Counted from the first letter of the stretch, positions 26,321 through 35,633 are shown. The stretch: 64,000 nt of DNA from Novosphingobium kunmingense (GCF_002813245.1 NZ_PHUF01000003.1:558001-622000); one strand, 5' to 3'. Numbers and translations: made by a program. Notes: generated from the letters alone by a model not told the origin.

Positions 26321-27505
26321 TTGTCGTCTGAAACCACCGCTATCCGTCCGCCCGCAATTACGCTGGGCGCGCTGTTCCTGAAATTCCTGCGCTTCGGCGC
26401 GCTCGCCTTCGGGGGGCCGGTGGCGCAGATCGCGATGCTGCGCCAGGCGCTGGTCGAGGACGAGCGCTGGCTCGACAAGGCGCGGTTCAACCGGTTGCTC
26501 GCGGTGTTGCAGGTTCTGCCCGGGCCGGAAGCGCACGAGCTGTGCGTCCACCTCGGCATGCTGGCGCGCGGGCGGATCGGTGGCGTGCTGGCGGGGCTGG
26601 GCTTCATGCTGCCGGGCTTCGTGCTGATGCTGGCGGCCGGCTGGCTCTACACCGAATGGGTGGTCGAGCGCGATGGCTGGGCCGACGCGCTGCTCGGCCT
26701 GCAGATCGCGGTCCTGGCAATCATCCTGCGCGCGGTGGTGCGGATCGGCCAACACGTGATCGAGGACGCCTGGCTGTGGGCGATCGCCCTGGCCAGTTGC
26801 GCTGCAATCCTGGCCGGCGCGGCGTTCTGGATTCCGCTGGCGGGTGGCGGCCTGGCCTATGCCCTGCGCGGTCGCCGGTGGGCGGCTGCTCTCATCCTTG
26901 GCGGTGCCGCCCTTTCAGCATGGCTGCTGGCCGGAACGGGCAGCGCGGCGGTCACCACCGAGCTCGGCGCGGTCGATACGGCCGCGCTGTTCCTGGCCGG
27001 TCTCAAGGGCGGCCTGCTGACTTTCGGCGGTGCCTACACGGCCATCCCCTACGTGCGCGCGGACACCGTCGGGCGCGGTTGGATCGGCGACTCGACGTTT
27101 CTCGACGGGGTGGCCATCGCCGGTGTCCTGCCGGCTCCGCTGGTGATCTTCGCGACCTTTGCCGGTTACGTGATTGGCGGGTTCTACGGCGCGCTGGCGA
27201 TCACGGCGGGGATGTTCCTTCCCGCCTTCGCCTTCTCGCTGGTGCTTTTCGAACGGCTGGAAGCGCTTATCGAGAAGCCGGCCCTGCACGACCTTCTGAC
27301 CGGGCTCGCGGCCGCCGTCGTCGGCATCATCGGTGCGACCTTCCTGCAACTGACCGTAGCTGCCTCGGGGCGAGTGGCCAGCCCGGTCCTCGCCCTCTTG
27401 TTGTTTGTGCTGTCCCTGGCCGGGGCCTGGCGGCTCAAGGGAAGCTGGGTCACGCCGGCGCTACTCGGCCTCGGCGCCTTGGCGGGGGCGATCCTGCCGC
27501 TCTAG
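26321..27505 (+). CDS. chrA: Chromate efflux transporter ChrA
   Basis: CHR-family pump that expels chromate. The 394-residue product is the long-chain type with two homologous halves, each starting with F-G-G: F-L-R-F-G-A-L-A-F-G-G-P-V-A-Q in the first and L-K-G-G-L-L-T-F-G-G-A-Y-T-A-I-P in the second; L-Q-V-L-P-G-P-E-A follows the first. About ten membrane helices. TTG at 26321 with AAGGAG nine bases before it is preferred over the TTG at 26291. No chrB or other chromate gene is adjacent. Together with the ars operon it suggests exposure to toxic oxyanions. Confidence 0.9.
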   Translation: MSSETTAIRPPAITLGALFLKFLRFGALAFGGPVAQIAMLRQALVEDERWLDKARFNRLLAVLQVLPGPEAHELCVHLGMLARGRIGGVLAGLGFMLPGFVLMLAAGWLYTEWVVERDGWADALLGLQIAVLAIILRAVVRIGQHVIEDAWLWAIALASCAAILAGAAFWIPLAGGGLAYALRGRRWAAALILGGAALSAWLLAGTGSAAVTTELGAVDTAALFLAGLKGGLLTFGGAYTAIPYVRADTVGRGWIGDSTFLDGVAIAGVLPAPLVIFATFAGYVIGGFYGALAITAGMFLPAFAFSLVLFERLEALIEKPALHDLLTGLAAAVVGIIGATFLQLTVAASGRVASPVLALLLFVLSLAGAWRLKGSWVTPALLGLGALAGAILPL

Positions 27506-27644
27506 GCGCGCCCGGCGCATTGGCCAGGAATAGTCCCATGAACCAAGGTGAGTGTTTACTTAGCCATCGCGGCTGGGCATCCTGGCCGAAGAAGGTCGCA
27601 ATTTCCGGTCGCAGTCTGATCACGATGCAGATGGGAGTAGTGCA

Positions 27645-28202
27645 ATGGTCTTCAGGACGTTTGTTGTTCTTGCCGCCGCCGCCGCCGCACTCGCAACTCC
27701 AGGTGGAAGCCTGGCGCAGACCGCCGGCGAGCTTACCCTTTACAGCGATATTGCCTTTCGCGGTCAGAGTTATACCGTCACGGGACCGCGCGAGCATATC
27801 AACATGCCGTTCGTGGCGCGCAGCGCGCGGTTGAGCGGCGGCGAAAGCTGGCAGGTCTGCACCGGCGATTCGTACAGCGGCCAATGCAACACCGTTCGCG
27901 ACGATCAGGGCAACATAGCCTGGAATGTGCGATCGGCCCGACCGGCGCAGGGCTGGACCGTGCCCGGCGTACCCGGAAACGACCAGTCTCTTCGAGGCAT
28001 GGCGGCCGAATTCTACCCCTACCCCACTACAAACGGGCGGCGTGTGGCATCGTGCTCCAACGGCGCGGCGGCCTGTGCGACGCAGGCCGCAGACCGGTTC
28101 TGCCGCGCCAAGGGTTGGACGCTTTCGGCCTACAGCAAGCAGCAGACCATCAACCGCCGGATCTATCTGGCCGACGTCCTTTGCGCCCGCACGCGCCGCT
28201 GA
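27645..28202 (+). CDS. Secreted beta/gamma-crystallin-type protein
   Basis: 185 residues. A signal peptide (MVFRTFVVLAAAAAALATPG...LAQ) is followed by a Greek-key pair of the beta/gamma-crystallin type: L-T-L-Y-S-D-I-A-F-R-G-Q-S-Y-T-V...A-R-S-A-R-L and W-Q-V-C-T-G-D-S-Y-S-G-Q-C...V-R-S-A-R-P. A C-terminal region rich in cysteine follows. Such domains often bind calcium, but the usual N/D-N/D-x-x-S/T-S sites are not clear. GGGAG precedes the ATG. It is 16 bases upstream of the MliC-like lipoprotein, probably co-transcribed. Role unknown. Confidence 0.78.
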   Translation: MVFRTFVVLAAAAAALATPGGSLAQTAGELTLYSDIAFRGQSYTVTGPREHINMPFVARSARLSGGESWQVCTGDSYSGQCNTVRDDQGNIAWNVRSARPAQGWTVPGVPGNDQSLRGMAAEFYPYPTTNGRRVASCSNGAAACATQAADRFCRAKGWTLSAYSKQQTINRRIYLADVLCARTRR

Positions 28203-28218
28203 TCGGGGGGGTACAGCC

Positions 28219-28539
28219 ATGAACAATCCAGCCCTGTTTTCGCTCTCGCTCGCCATCGCCGCGCTGGGCGGGTGTGCGACCGACCGGCCAGGCCCGATGC
28301 GCCAGGTTGCCTATGGCTGTGATCGCGGTGCGGGCATCACGGTGCAGTATTCCGGCAACGAAGCGGCGATCATCGGCTCTGGAGGAGAGCGCATCGTCAT
28401 GCAGCAAAGGCCCAGCGGATCGGGATTCTGGTACCAGTCGCCCACGCACTCCATTCGCGGAAAGGGCGACATGATTACCTATACCGTCGGTCGCATGGTG
28501 CCGATGACCTGCACCGCGCTGCAACCGATGCCGCGCTGA
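28219..28539 (+). CDS. MliC-like lysozyme-inhibitor lipoprotein
   Basis: 106 residues. A lipobox L-G-G-C (Cys19) ends the signal; the mature part reads Y-G-C-D-R-G-A-G-I-T-V-Q-Y...I-V-M-Q-Q-R-P-S-G-S-G-F-W-Y...I-R-G-K-G-D-M-I-T-Y...M-T-C-T, the strand and cysteine pattern of MliC, the membrane-bound inhibitor of C-type lysozyme. A run of seven G (28205-28211) ends seven bases before the ATG and appears to serve as the ribosome site. It follows the crystallin-type gene and converges on ccmB. Confidence 0.75.
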   Translation: MNNPALFSLSLAIAALGGCATDRPGPMRQVAYGCDRGAGITVQYSGNEAAIIGSGGERIVMQQRPSGSGFWYQSPTHSIRGKGDMITYTVGRMVPMTCTALQPMPR

Positions 28540-28562
28540 TCGAACAGGCCGCGGGGCGCGGC

Positions 28563-29219
28563 TTAGCCTCGCCCCGCCCTGATCGCTGCGCCGCCCGCAA
28601 AAGGCGCGATCGCCAGCAGCACCAAGCTGGCCGCACCGCACAGGGCAAGGCCGCTTTCACCGCCCGTCGCCAGGCTGCCGGCGCCGAAGACAAGCAGGGG
28701 CACGGCCAGCGGGATCACCAGCAGGCCGCCCAATGCCGCACCGCCGCGCAGGCCGGCGGTGAGCGCGGCGACCGTGACGCCCAGCGCGGCAAGGCCCGGC
28801 GTGCCGAGCAGCAGTCCCAGTTCGACCGTACGCAAGGTCGGCCCGTCGATCCCGACCAGCGCCGCACCGGGCAGGGCGGCCAGCATCAGCGGCGGCGCGA
28901 AGCTGAGCCAGTGGGCCAACACGCGTACCGCAATCACCATTTCCTCGCTGATCCCGCGCAGGGTCCACTGGTCGAACAGCCCGAGTTCGAGGTCGGGCTC
29001 GATCAGGCGGTCCAAGGGCAGTATCGCGGCGAGCAGCGCGGCGATCCACAGCACGCCGCCCCCGGTCCGTGCCAGCACCGGCGCATCAGGGCCGACCGCA
29101 AAAGGATAGAGCATCGCCACGGCGATGAAGAACAGGACCGGCAATAGTGTCCCGCCGCGCCGTCCCCCCAATAGCAGCTGCTTGAGGTCGCGAAGCAGCA
29201 GCGTGCCGAGCGTGCTCAT
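28563..29219 (-). CDS. ccmB: Heme exporter subunit CcmB
   Basis: Membrane component of the CcmABCD system for cytochrome c maturation. The 218-residue product has six hydrophobic helices and family markers: the N-terminal L-L-L-R-D-L-K, then L-P-L-D-R-L-I-E-P-D-L-E-L-G-L-F-D-Q-W and H-W-L-S-F-A-P-P-L. Its ATG at 29219 overlaps the ccmA stop (ATGA). Only ccmA and ccmB are here; ccmC and the rest must lie elsewhere. Confidence 0.9.
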   Translation of the reverse strand: MSTLGTLLLRDLKQLLLGGRRGGTLLPVLFFIAVAMLYPFAVGPDAPVLARTGGGVLWIAALLAAILPLDRLIEPDLELGLFDQWTLRGISEEMVIAVRVLAHWLSFAPPLMLAALPGAALVGIDGPTLRTVELGLLLGTPGLAALGVTVAALTAGLRGGAALGGLLVIPLAVPLLVFGAGSLATGGESGLALCGAASLVLLAIAPFAGGAAIRAGRG

Positions 29220-29794
29220 GCGGCGTGGTCCGCGATGGCCAGCCGGCGCACGTCGGCAAGGGAGATGGGCTGGTGGGAGGCAATCACGCAGATCCCGCCG
29301 CCGCGGCAATGCTCAGCCACCAATGTCTCGACCAGCGCAACGCCCTTGGCGTCGAGGCCGTTCAGCGGTTCGTCGAGCAGCCAGAGAGGGGCGCGCTGGC
29401 CGATCAGGCGGGCCAGCGCGGCGCGCTTCTTCTGGCCGGTGGAAAGATAGCGCACCGGCACGTCCATCAGGTCCGACAGGCCAAGCCGCGCTGCCTGATT
29501 GTCTTCCGGCCCGTCGAGCCGCTGCCAGAACGCCAGTGCCCGGCCCAGTGGCAGATGCGGGTCGAGCGCGGGACGCTCGTCGAGCAGCGCCACCGCGCCT
29601 TCGCGCTCGACAGAGCCGCGATAGGCGGGCAGCAGCCCGGCGATGATACGGATCAGGCTCGACTTGCCGATGCCGTTGGCACCGGTCAGGTGCAGTGCCT
29701 GTCCGCCCACTAGCGCGAAAGAGAGCCCGCGAAACAGCAGGTTGTCGCCGCGCCGGCAGGCAATGTCGCGAAGCGTCAGGCTGGCCCCTTGCAT
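29216..29794 (-). CDS. ccmA: Heme exporter ATP-binding subunit CcmA
   Basis: ABC ATPase that drives release of holo-CcmE in cytochrome c maturation. The 192-residue product has Walker [10 protein letters not shown], the signature L-S-T-G-Q-K-K-R (a Ccm-type variant of LSGGQ), Walker [13 protein letters not shown] and the switch histidine S-H-Q. The ATG at 29794 begins a strand typical of ABC subunits; the open frame continues upstream antisense to phhB. It is divergent from phhB over 49 bases. Confidence 0.92.
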   Translation of the reverse strand: MQGASLTLRDIACRRGDNLLFRGLSFALVGGQALHLTGANGIGKSSLIRIIAGLLPAYRGSVEREGAVALLDERPALDPHLPLGRALAFWQRLDGPEDNQAARLGLSDLMDVPVRYLSTGQKKRAALARLIGQRAPLWLLDEPLNGLDAKGVALVETLVAEHCRGGGICVIASHQPISLADVRRLAIADHAA

Positions 29795-29843
29795 GGTCCA
29801 GCCGGATAGGGGAAAGCGGCGAGGCTGCCAAGGAGAGCCACGC

Positions 29844-30134
29844 ATGTCCGTCCACCGTCTCAGCGAACCCGAGATTGCCGCCATGCTGGCCGAGTTCCCC
29901 GGCTGGACCTTGCGCGCCGACGGCCATGCGATCGAGCGGACTTTCAAGTTTGCCGATTTCAATCAGGCGTTCGGCTTCATGACCCGCGTGGCGCTCTATG
30001 CCGACAAGGTCGATCATCACCCCGAATGGTCGAATGTCTACAACACGGTTGAAGTCGCCCTGACGACGCACGACGCGGGCGGGCTTTCTACACGCGATGC
30101 GGCCATGGCCCGCGCGATCGAGGGATATCTGTAA
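29844..30134 (+). CDS. phhB: Pterin-4a-carbinolamine dehydratase
   Basis: Dehydrates 4a-hydroxytetrahydrobiopterin, recycling the cofactor of aromatic amino acid hydroxylases. The 96-residue product carries the full signature around [20 protein letters not shown] stands nine bases before the ATG at 29844. No phenylalanine hydroxylase gene is adjacent. It ends three bases from the stop of the convergent short-chain dehydrogenase. Confidence 0.94.
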   Translation: MSVHRLSEPEIAAMLAEFPGWTLRADGHAIERTFKFADFNQAFGFMTRVALYADKVDHHPEWSNVYNTVEVALTTHDAGGLSTRDAAMARAIEGYL

Positions 30135-30137
30135 GGT

Positions 30138-30938
30138 TCAGCGGCCCATCGGCCGCGGTGACCCGCGCATCGCCTTGCGAAGGCGGCCCGGTATCCAGCG
30201 CGTGGCGAAGGCCAGCTGGTTCGCCGTCCGCCCTACGCGGGTGTGCAGGCGCGTGCCGTGAACGGCAGACCATGCCGCGTCTGCCACGGCGCTGACCGGT
30301 GAGATCTCGAGCTTGTTGTCGGTAACCCGCCCGCGAATATCCTCGTTGCTGCCCTGGTGCGGCGCGTGATCGAGCAGCGGCGTGTCGATGAAGCCCGGCA
30401 TCAGGCTGGCGACCTTGATTCCGTCCGGCGCCCATTCGGCGTCGAGGCTTTCGGTGATCGCCCGCACGCCGAACTTCGTCGCCGAATAGACCGAGGCGCC
30501 CGGCGTGCCATAGATGCCCGCCGCGCTGGCGGTGTTGAGCAGGCAGGATCCCGGCGCGCTGGCCTTCAGCCACGGATAAGCCGCCTGGGCCCCGAACAGC
30601 ACCCCTTTGAGGTTGATGTCGAGACAGCGTTCGATCTCGCCCGGCGTGTTTTCGATGACCGCCCCGCCAAGCGGAATGCCCGCGTTGTTGAACACCACGT
30701 CGATCTGCCCGTCCGATGCCTTGGCGAAGGCGCTAAGCGCAGCATCCCATGCCTCGCGGTCGCGAACGTCGAGCTTGTGGATCGAACTGGCCCCTGCGGG
30801 CAGCAGGGCCGCCGTTTCGCGCATTCCCGCTTCGTCGATATCGGCCAGCCCCACGAACCAGCCTTCGCGGCCGAACCGCTCTGCCACGGCGCGGCCGATG
30901 CCCGACGCCCCGCCGGTGATGAAGATCGTCTTGCGCAT
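30138..30938 (-). CDS. Short-chain dehydrogenase/reductase
   Basis: NAD(P)-dependent oxidoreductase of the classical SDR family, 266 residues. Cofactor motif T-G-G-A-S-G-I-G (residues 8-15), N-N-A-G, catalytic serine region N-T-A-S-A-A-G-I-Y-G and the Y-S-A-T-K active site. D38-I-D after the second strand suggests NAD(H) preference. The ATG at 30938 has GGGAG upstream and is preferred over the one at 30953. Substrate unknown. Single gene between the S9 peptidase (same strand, 110 bases upstream is its stop) and phhB. Confidence 0.88.
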   Translation of the reverse strand: MRKTIFITGGASGIGRAVAERFGREGWFVGLADIDEAGMRETAALLPAGASSIHKLDVRDREAWDAALSAFAKASDGQIDVVFNNAGIPLGGAVIENTPGEIERCLDINLKGVLFGAQAAYPWLKASAPGSCLLNTASAAGIYGTPGASVYSATKFGVRAITESLDAEWAPDGIKVASLMPGFIDTPLLDHAPHQGSNEDIRGRVTDNKLEISPVSAVADAAWSAVHGTRLHTRVGRTANQLAFATRWIPGRLRKAMRGSPRPMGR

Positions 30939-31048
30939 TCCGTCCGCTCCCATCGCACTTTGCCGCGCACTGGCAGCGGCGCGCAGCCTTGGCAAGCGAA
31001 GGCCCGCCCCGACCAAGCGCGGAGCGGGCCATGTTCGACTTTCGCCGT

Positions 31049-33082
31049 CTACTTCCTTGCGGCGGTCAGCCCGGCGATGCGTTCGGCCCCTTCGAGGACC
31101 TGCGCGGTGGACGGGGTCATGTCGTTGCCGATCGGTTCGGCGCGGCCGCCCAGGCACTGGCCGAGGAAGTTCTCGGCCACCGCGTTGAAGGCAATGTTGT
31201 TGGCCGGCCGGGCAAATCCGTGCCCCTCATCGGGAAACAGCACGTATGTGACCGGGATCGACCGGGCCTTCATTGCCGCGACGATCTGATCGCTTTCGGC
31301 CTGGTTGACGCGCGGATCGTTGGCGCCCTGGCCGATCAGCAGCGGGCGGACGATCTTGTCCGCGCTGTAGAGCGGGGAGCGCTCCTTGAGCAGCGCCAGC
31401 CCTTCGGGCGTGTTGGGGTTGCCCATGCGATCGTGGAACTGCTTGACCAGGGGTGCCCAGTACGGCGGGATGGTCTTGAGCAGGGTTTCGAGGTTCGACG
31501 GTCCGACGATATCCACCCCGCAGGCGAACTTGGTCGGGGTGAAGGTCATCCCGGCCAGCGTGGCATAGCCGCCATAGGACCCGCCCATGATCGCGACCTT
31601 GTCGGCGCTGGTGATCTTCTGCGCGACCGCCCAGTCGACCGCGTCGAGCAAGTCGTCATGCATCTTGCGGCCCCACTGCAGGTTGCCCGCCTCGATGAAG
31701 CTTTTGCCGAGGCCGGTCGAGCCGCGGAAGTTGACGCTGAGCACGGCATAGCCGCGGTTCGACAGCCATTGGTGGGCGCGGTTCGATCCGTAGACATCGC
31801 GCGCCCAGGGGCCGCCGTGGACCAGCAAAACCATCGGCACCGGCGCAGTCGGTACGCCGTTTGCGTCGGTGTCGGTGCCGAAGGGCAGGGTAAGATAGGA
31901 GACAAGATCAAGCCCGTCGCGCGCCTTGATCACGCGCGGGTGCATCGCGGGAAGCGGGGCACCGACCAGTTCGGGGCGCGGGGTGAACAGCTTGGTCAGC
32001 TTGCCCGCCTTGCGGTTGTAAAGGTAGGCCGATCCTGGCGCGGTCACCGGATCGTCGTTGACGATCCACAGATCGTCCTTGTCGGTGCGCGAGGACACGC
32101 TGAAATCGCCGCGCAGGTTCTTCTTGAGGAAATCAAGCGAGGCCTTGATGCCCGGATCGACCGCGGTCCACTCGTTGCGCAGGTAATTGACAGAATAGGC
32201 CTCGACCACGCCGGTGGTCGGATTGCTGAGCGTTCCTCCGACATCGGCGCGCGTATCTTCCGCCAGGACCTTCGTCGCTCCGGTGGCCACGTCCTGGGCA
32301 ACGAGGGCGGCGGTGTTGCGACCGCGGCTGTCGACCCAGTACAAGGTCTTGCCGTCGACCGTGAAGCCCGCCGGATTGGTGGTCAGCGCGTCTTCGAGCC
32401 CGGTCGACGCGAACGGAGTCTCGGCGATCTTGTTGTCGGTGACCTGGAAATAGTCCTGCCCGCCCTTGGCATTGGCCTTCAGCGCCATGCGCACGACGAG
32501 GTTGTTGTCGGCCAGGAAGCCGACATAGCCTTGCTCGTTGCGCAGCACTTCGGTCAGCTTGCCGGTGGCAAGGTCCAGGCTGTGAACGTCGTGGAAGCGC
32601 GCGTCGCGGTTATTGAGGCCGACCAGGATGCGATCCTTGTGGACGGTAGAGGCTCCGATGAGCTGGACCCGGGTCTTGGTGAACGGGGTCAGGCTGCGCT
32701 CCTGACCGGTCTTCGGATCGACGCTGTAGAGCAGGAAGTTCTCGTCGCCGCCCTTGTCCTGGATGAACAGGACGCTCTTGCCGTCGGGCGCCCAGAAGTA
32801 CTGCCGGATCGGGCGCGTCTTCTCGTTGGTGATCGGGCGGCCGGCATCGGGCTTGCCGATCGGGGCGACCCAAACGTTCATCACCCCGGCGACGGGAGCA
32901 AGCCACGACAAGGTCGAACCGTCGGGACTGATCTGGGCCGCCGCCTTGACCGGATTGCCGTAGAGTGCCTGGCGCGGGATGAGCGGGTTGGCGGCGCCGG
33001 GCGTCTTGGCCAGGATTGGAGCGGCCGACGATGCGGTAACGGCAAGCGCCGCCGCGGCAAGCAGGCGAAAACGTGCTGACAT
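31049..33082 (-). CDS. Exported S9-family prolyl-oligopeptidase-type peptidase
   Basis: 677 residues. Signal peptide (MSARFRLLAAAALAVTASSA) first, then a beta-propeller with repeated W-x-P-D-G-x-x-V-L-F-like blades, then the alpha/beta-hydrolase domain: H-G-G-P-W, nucleophile serine about residue 502 in G-G-S-Y-G-G-Y, the acid near G-A-N-D-P-R-V and the histidine in D-E-G-H-G-F. This is the S9C-like layout, cutting short peptides in the periplasm. The ATG at 33082 matches the signal peptide; the frame is open 14 codons further. Single gene. Confidence 0.9.
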   Translation of the reverse strand: MSARFRLLAAAALAVTASSAAPILAKTPGAANPLIPRQALYGNPVKAAAQISPDGSTLSWLAPVAGVMNVWVAPIGKPDAGRPITNEKTRPIRQYFWAPDGKSVLFIQDKGGDENFLLYSVDPKTGQERSLTPFTKTRVQLIGASTVHKDRILVGLNNRDARFHDVHSLDLATGKLTEVLRNEQGYVGFLADNNLVVRMALKANAKGGQDYFQVTDNKIAETPFASTGLEDALTTNPAGFTVDGKTLYWVDSRGRNTAALVAQDVATGATKVLAEDTRADVGGTLSNPTTGVVEAYSVNYLRNEWTAVDPGIKASLDFLKKNLRGDFSVSSRTDKDDLWIVNDDPVTAPGSAYLYNRKAGKLTKLFTPRPELVGAPLPAMHPRVIKARDGLDLVSYLTLPFGTDTDANGVPTAPVPMVLLVHGGPWARDVYGSNRAHQWLSNRGYAVLSVNFRGSTGLGKSFIEAGNLQWGRKMHDDLLDAVDWAVAQKITSADKVAIMGGSYGGYATLAGMTFTPTKFACGVDIVGPSNLETLLKTIPPYWAPLVKQFHDRMGNPNTPEGLALLKERSPLYSADKIVRPLLIGQGANDPRVNQAESDQIVAAMKARSIPVTYVLFPDEGHGFARPANNIAFNAVAENFLGQCLGGRAEPIGNDMTPSTAQVLEGAERIAGLTAARK

Positions 33083-33193
33083 GAATGTATCCCCTTGAAT
33101 CTCAGACTGGGGACAGCGTGTCATATCTTGCTAATACAGCAAGCGAAAAATGGTGTTCCTGCCATGGCTTCGGCGGACAGCGCGCCGTGCGAC

Positions 33194-33811
33194 CTACAGC
33201 GCCGGGTTGTTGTAGACGTGCCAGGTGAAGATTGCGGTGGCGCCGCGGTGCGGACGCCAGGCTTCGGCCAGTTCGCGGGTGCGCTTTTCGCTGGGCCGCT
33301 CGTCGAGAGCGAGCAGCTTCGCAAGGCCCGCCTGCACCGCCAGATCGCCGGCGGGCCAGATATCGGGCCGGCCTTCGGCAAACAGCAGATAGATCTCGGC
33401 CGACCAGCGCCCGATGCCCTTGATCCTGGTCAGTTGGGCTATCGCCTCCTCGTCGTCGGCAGGCAGAGCGTGGAAATCGAGTTCGTCGGCGGCGACCAGT
33501 TCGCAGAGTGAGCGCATGTAGCCCTGCTTCTGCCGTGACAGGCCACAGGCGCGCAGGGTGTCGAAATCGGCGGCAAGGACCCGCGCGGGGTCAGGATCGG
33601 TCCCGGCATAGTCCTCGAACTTGCGCCACATCGATGCCGCCGCCGCAACGCTGACCTGCTGGCCGACGATGGTGCGCATCAAGGTGGCGTGGCCGCGTTC
33701 GCGAATCCGCGGCTCAGGATAGCCGGCCTTGTCCAGGGCGCTGGCGATGCCCGGCTCGATCGCGGCGACCGCGTCGAGGCTCTGTTTGATCTGTTCGGCG
33801 CTGAGGCCCAT
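33194..33811 (-). CDS. DNA-3-methyladenine glycosylase (AlkA-like, HhH-GPD)
   Basis: Removes alkylated bases from DNA. The 205-residue product has I-V-G-Q-Q-V-S early, the helix-hairpin-helix L-T-R-I-K-G-I-G-R-W-S-A-E-I (about residues 127-140) and the catalytic aspartate D156 in W-P-A-G-D-L-A-V-Q. No Fe-S cluster cysteines. It lacks the N-terminal domain of E. coli AlkA, so it is the short alphaproteobacterial form. Divergent from the ferredoxin gene over 82 bases. Confidence 0.88.
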   Translation of the reverse strand: MGLSAEQIKQSLDAVAAIEPGIASALDKAGYPEPRIRERGHATLMRTIVGQQVSVAAAASMWRKFEDYAGTDPDPARVLAADFDTLRACGLSRQKQGYMRSLCELVAADELDFHALPADDEEAIAQLTRIKGIGRWSAEIYLLFAEGRPDIWPAGDLAVQAGLAKLLALDERPSEKRTRELAEAWRPHRGATAIFTWHVYNNPAL

Positions 33812-33893
33812 CGTCGTCTCGCTTGCATTGCAGGAAGCGAGTGGTTAGCAGCCCGGCCAAAGTGCGGGAAGCCGCCAAGCAAGGGAAGATTCG

Positions 33894-34211
33894 ATGCCGA
33901 AGCTGGTCATTGTCAATCGCGCGGGTGAAGAAACGACGGTCGATGCGGCTCCGGGCCTGTCGGTCATGGAAGCGATCCGCGACAACGGCTTCGACGAACT
34001 GCTTGCGCTGTGCGGCGGCTGCTGTTCCTGCGCGACCTGCCACGTGCATGTCGCGCCCGAATGGACCGACAAGCTGCCGCCGATGAGCGAGGACGAGAAC
34101 GACCTGCTCGACAGCTCGGACCACCGCGACGAGACCTCGCGCCTTTCGTGCCAGGTACAGCTGACCGACGCGCTCGACGGGCTCAAGGTAACCATCGCCG
34201 CCGAGGACTGA
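33894..34211 (+). CDS. 2Fe-2S ferredoxin, putidaredoxin type
   Basis: Small electron carrier, 105 residues. Cluster ligands are C40, C46, C49 and C86 (C-x5-C-x2-C-x36-C), the adrenodoxin/putidaredoxin spacing. Two extra cysteines, C43 and C44, sit inside the cluster loop. The acidic segment [10 protein letters not shown] matches the redox-partner face of this group. Such ferredoxins serve cytochrome P450s, Fe-S assembly or isoprenoid enzymes; no partner gene is next to it. Followed by the cysteine synthase gene after 68 bases. Confidence 0.92.
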   Translation: MPKLVIVNRAGEETTVDAAPGLSVMEAIRDNGFDELLALCGGCCSCATCHVHVAPEWTDKLPPMSEDENDLLDSSDHRDETSRLSCQVQLTDALDGLKVTIAAED

Positions 34212-34279
34212 GGCTGGCTTTACCGGGGCCAAGCGCAAATCATTTGCGAATGCGGCGCGGCAAACCTACCTCTGCGGGC

Positions 34280-35287
34280 ATGAACGCGCCCTCTGCCCGC
34301 ACCAACACGCTCGACCTGATCGGCAACACCCCGCTGGTCCTCCTTGAAGGGCCGAGCTCGGCCGCCGGCTGCGAGATCTGGGGCAAGTGCGAGTTTGCCA
34401 ACCCCGGCGCTTCGGTCAAGGATCGGGCAGCGTTGTGGATTGTGCGCGATGCCGAAAATCGCGGCACACTGAAGCCTGGCGGGACGATCGTGGAAGGAAC
34501 GGCGGGCAACACCGGCATCGGGCTCGCCCTGGTGGCGAACGCGCTCGGCTACAAGACGGTTATCGTCATGCCCGAGACGCAGAGCCGCGAGAAGATGGAT
34601 ACCCTGCGCGCACTGGGCGCCGAACTGGTGCTGGTTCCGGCCGCGCCCTTTTCCAACCCGGGACACTTCGTCCACACCTCGCGCCGCCTGGCCGAGGAAA
34701 CCGAAGGCGCGGTCTGGGCCAACCAGTTCGATAACATCGCCAACCGCAAGGCCCATATCGAAAGCACCGCGCCCGAATTGTGGGAGCAATTGGAAGGCCG
34801 GATCGATGGGTTTACCTGCGCGGCCGGCACCGGCGGAACCATCGCGGGGGTCGGTCTCGGCCTCAAGGCCTTCGACGAGGACATCCGCATCGCGCTGACC
34901 GATCCACACGGCGCCGCGCTATACAGCTATTATGCCTGCGGAGAGTTGAAAGCCGAAGGGACCTCGGTGGCCGAAGGGATCGGGCAGGGCCGGATCACCG
35001 CCAATCTGGAAGGTGCGCCGATCGAAACGCAGTTCCGCATCTCCGATGAGGAAGGACTGAATTGGGTGTCGCGCCTGCTGCGCGAAGAAGGTTTGTGCCT
35101 TGGCTTGTCATCGGGGATCAACGTTGCCGGTGCGGTCGAACTGGGGCGGCAACTGGTGGCCGAAGGGCGGGAAAGGCCCCGTGTTGCGACGATTCTCTGC
35201 GACACCGGCTTCCGCTACCTGTCGAGCCTGTACAACGCGGATTGGCTGAAATCCAAGGGTCTGCCGGTCTTCCCTTGGCTGACCTGA
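34280..35287 (+). CDS. Cysteine synthase family PLP enzyme
   Basis: Beta-replacing PLP enzyme, probably O-acetylserine sulfhydrylase. 335 residues: I-G-N-T-P-L-V near the N-terminus, the PLP lysine in G-A-S-V-K-D-R-A-A, the phosphate loop G-T-A-G-N-T-G-I-G and the glycine loop A-G-T-G-G-T-I-A-G-V-G. The loop starts E-G-T-A-G-N-T rather than the P-T-S-G-N-T of E. coli CysK, a variant also seen in a CysK subgroup and close to cystathionine beta-synthase, so activity is not certain. The ATG at 34280 is chosen; one at 34250 is possible. Ribosome site weak. Confidence 0.86.
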   Translation: MNAPSARTNTLDLIGNTPLVLLEGPSSAAGCEIWGKCEFANPGASVKDRAALWIVRDAENRGTLKPGGTIVEGTAGNTGIGLALVANALGYKTVIVMPETQSREKMDTLRALGAELVLVPAAPFSNPGHFVHTSRRLAEETEGAVWANQFDNIANRKAHIESTAPELWEQLEGRIDGFTCAAGTGGTIAGVGLGLKAFDEDIRIALTDPHGAALYSYYACGELKAEGTSVAEGIGQGRITANLEGAPIETQFRISDEEGLNWVSRLLREEGLCLGLSSGINVAGAVELGRQLVAEGRERPRVATILCDTGFRYLSSLYNADWLKSKGLPVFPWLT

Positions 35288-35306
35288 TCGGGTAGAACCG
35301 GCGGCG

Positions 35307-35633
35307 ATGGCTACACAACCGCCACATCGGGTCCCGGGTCCATTGGCCCCTCAGCATTACGTTCCGCCTTCGGCGCGGGATCTGCGCACGCACGCGGTGC
35401 AGCGCCTGCAGGCCGGCCTGTTCGGTCTATCGGCGATCGTGCTGATCGTCGGCCTGGCCAACATCATCAAGGATCGCGCCCGCCTGGCCGAAGAAGGTCT
35501 GCGCCCGACCTCCACCGCTTCCGCAGAAGCTTCGCCCAGTGCTAACGATCCACTGGCCGATATAGGTGTGGTGCCATCGGCCTTGCCGAACGACGCCGCA
35601 GAGCCGGCGCGGCCCGGCACCCCGTCCAATTAG
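35307..35633 (+). CDS. Small single-pass membrane protein, unknown
   Basis: 108 residues with one transmembrane helix at about residues 36-54 (AGLFGLSAIVLIVGLANII) after a Pro-rich cytoplasmic start and before a Thr/Ser/Ala/Pro-rich tail. No recognised domain. It begins 19 bases after the cysteine synthase gene, and its stop overlaps the likely start of the next gene, so the two probably work together. Function unknown. Confidence 0.65.
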   Translation: MATQPPHRVPGPLAPQHYVPPSARDLRTHAVQRLQAGLFGLSAIVLIVGLANIIKDRARLAEEGLRPTSTASAEASPSANDPLADIGVVPSALPNDAAEPARPGTPSN

